Assembly: GCA_024434165.1 (NCBI GenBank)
Contig: QMIW01000047.1
Span: 1-33,167, forward strand
From: Chloroflexota bacterium
Lineage (GTDB): Bacteria; Chloroflexota; Anaerolineae; Anaerolineales; Villigracilaceae
Direction: 5' to 3'
Length of the DNA stretch: 33,167 nt
Below, piece after piece: positions 31,583 through 33,167 of this stretch. The notes under the pieces were generated by a model. The model did no database searches. It had not been told where the DNA came from and was given only the letters and a program-made list of their open reading frames with translations. Made by a program: the position numbers and the translations under genes. The stretch's first letter is position 1. The number at the start of each line of letters is the position of its first letter.

Positions 31583-33167
31583 CGGCGACCTTCGTCATCC
31601 GCAATATCTCCGGCGCGGTCAGCGACGGCACGTATGTCCTCTCCGACCCGGCGCAAAGCGGAGCAATCAACCTGCAGCCCGGTCAATCCACTTCGATCAT
31701 CGGGGCGGGATACGCCACCATGACGGTCACATACAAGACCTCGTTCCTCTCTTCGGTGACGTTGAGCGTGGTGGGCTCCTGCTCACGGCGTCCCACTGCC
31801 ACACCGACCAATACGGCTGAACCGACCAGCACACCGACCAACACGCCCGTGACTCCGCCTTCGCTTTCCGCTACGGGCTCGTGCAGCGGCGTGAATACAG
31901 ACACCGCCACCTTCGTTATCACCAACAACGGCGGCGATATGACCAAGCCCTACACCTACAACATCACGGATGCCAGCGGCAATATCGTTCAGACCGGCAC
32001 GTTCCAATTGGGAGCCGGCGGGAGTACGGCAGCCACCATCACGGGTTCGTCCACAAGTTATACGCTGACCAGCCCGGACGACGGTTCGCTCACCGCCACA
32101 GCCGATATGACGGTCTGCGCTCCGCCTCCACCGCAGCCGTCCCTGAGCGCAACCGGTGCATGTTCTTCCAATGGCGTGGCGAAATTCATCATCACCAACA
32201 ATGGCGGCGATATGCCCAAGCCATACACTTACGTGATCACCGACGCCGGCGGCGCCACGGTGCAGACCTCCACATTCCAGTTGAACGCCGGGCAAAGCGC
32301 CACCATCACGATAAGCGGCACGTCGAATCTGTATACCCTCACCAGTCCTGATGACAGCAATCTGTCCGCGCAGGCAGATTTGACAACCTGCGTCCCCCCG
32401 CCGTCTGCGCCGGACCTCTCGGCAACGGGAGCCTGCACCTCCAACGCGGGCGAAGCGACGTTCGTCATCACCAACAACGGCGGCGATATGACCACGCCCT
32501 ACACGTACAACATCGCGGATGCGAACGGGAATATCGTCTCCACCGCCACGTTCCAACTCTCTGCCGGGCAGAGCATCGCGGTCTCGGTCTCCGGCTCGTC
32601 TTCGACTTATACCCTGACCAGCCCGAACGACAGCGGACTGACCGCCCAGGCGGATATGTCTGCCTGTGTGGAGCCGCCCCCGCCTCCCGCTTTGACGGCG
32701 ACCGGCGTCTGCACGTCGAATGAAGGCGTGGCGACCTTCATCATCACCAACAACGGCGGCGATATGACGGTTGCTTATCTCTACACGATCACCGACGCGA
32801 ACGGCAGCGTGGTTCAAACGGCGCCCTTCCAACTCGATGCAGGCGAGAGTTTGAGCATCGTCGTCGGCAGCAGCGCAGACGAATTGATCCTCACGATTAC
32901 CAACGCCAACAACTTCACGGTCCGCGCGGCGATGACCGAATGCCGGGAATCCGACCTGTCCGTATCGCCCGCCGAACCGGAGCCCTGCATCCAATGTCTG
33001 GTCTTCCACACCTTCCGCGACGACAATCTCGAAGTCTACCGCCTGGACGGGATCGAAGGTCAGCCCGATGCGAAACTGTACAATCTGTCCAAAGATGAAG
33101 CGGTGGACAGCCGCCCCAGCCGCTCGCCAAACGACTCGTGGGTCGTCTTCCAGAGCAACCGCAACCG
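31525..33167 (+). CDS. Repeat-rich surface lipoprotein, C-terminal part (partial, runs off the window)
   Basis: Open without a stop from about 31525 to the window end (547 codons), continuing the lipoprotein begun at 30599. A second Cys-bounded domain (LDLQVFCNTDLTATFVIRNI ... VVGSC) and a short Thr/Pro spacer come first. Four closely similar domains of 91-92 residues follow, each opening LSATGxC and containing ITNNGGDM, TYxITDAxG and LTSPDD, and closing with a Cys. The end (LVFHTFRDDNLEVYRLDGIE, then SRPSRSPNDSWVVFQSNRN) looks like the first blades of a TolB-like beta-propeller. If translated independently, the first ATG would be 31720, but the lack of any signal or ribosome site argues for one frameshifted gene. 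Probable adhesion or binding role at the surface; ligand unknown. Confidence 0.72.
31861..32943 (+). repeat. Four tandem 273-276 bp coding repeats
   Basis: The segment aacaacggcggcgatatg recurs at 31924, 32197 (one change), 32473 and 32749, giving spacings of 273, 276 and 276. Each unit encodes one Cys-bounded beta domain. Confidence 0.88.

Noticed and set aside
31783-33009. 408-codon open frame on the minus strand with repeated RxGDxxRVG-like segments
   Set aside because: It is the reverse complement of the tandem beta-domain repeats; the plus-strand reading gives coherent Cys-bounded domains.

Overview
The window looks like a chromosomal segment of a member of the Chloroflexota, most likely an Anaerolineae-type bacterium. 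This is inferred from style, not from a marker gene. The DNA is GC-rich. Several exported proteins carry Thr/Pro-rich spacers of the TPTPTPT kind. There is an NB-ARC/STAND protein with a membrane anchor, genes are tightly packed with ATGA stop/start overlaps, and several -10 boxes sit 6-7 nt before the start codon, which suggests leaderless transcripts.

Layout. 1-94: N-terminus of a MazG-like pyrophosphohydrolase (minus). 111-268: a promoter/terminator-bounded small RNA or leader (minus). 263-5412 (plus): tRNA CCA-adding enzyme, membrane-anchored STAND ATPase, HisN/IMPase-family phosphatase, DUF2726-like protein with a C4 zinc finger. 5415-6868 (minus): SDR-like protein and a GbsR/MarR regulator behind a promoter that overlaps an 18-bp palindrome. 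7011-8918 (minus): exported unknown protein and an M20 amidohydrolase. 9110-17725 (minus): an eight-gene operon of radical SAM enzymes, PqqD-like proteins and an exported WD40 lipoprotein. 17829-19563 (minus): PIG-L deacetylase and PSP1/RicT-like protein. 19694-20905 (plus): cyclic-nucleotide-binding-domain histidine kinase. 21103-22770 (minus): second M20 amidohydrolase and a small unknown protein. 23060-25071 (plus): two unknown proteins. 25084-25156: tRNA-Arg(TCT). 25179-29464 (plus): Hsp20, Lon, receiver protein, GNAT, MogA/MoaB. 29522-30310 (minus): half-length family 5 solute-binding lipoprotein. 30599-33167 (plus): a large repeat-rich surface lipoprotein that has an apparent frameshift and runs off the end.

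The standout is the 9.1-17.7 kb operon. It encodes three intact radical SAM proteins of different types around a fourth that is visibly broken: two SPASM enzymes, one shorter SPASM-like enzyme, one HemN-like enzyme, and a decayed SPASM enzyme, so five radical SAM reading frames in total of which four are intact. Two PqqD/RRE-like proteins and one candidate substrate complete it. The substrate is a twin-arginine lipoprotein with a Pro/Thr stalk, a WD40 propeller and a C-terminal tail with eight cysteines in 31 residues, three of them octads beginning CxCV, ending in an aromatic-rich segment. I interpret this as a RiPP-like maturation system acting on the tail of a large folded surface protein. 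The gene content is read directly; the maturation role is inference.

Other genes form ordinary functional groups: proteostasis (Hsp20-Lon), amide or peptide hydrolysis (two M20 enzymes) and signalling (histidine kinase, receiver). No CRISPR array, insertion sequence or prophage was seen.
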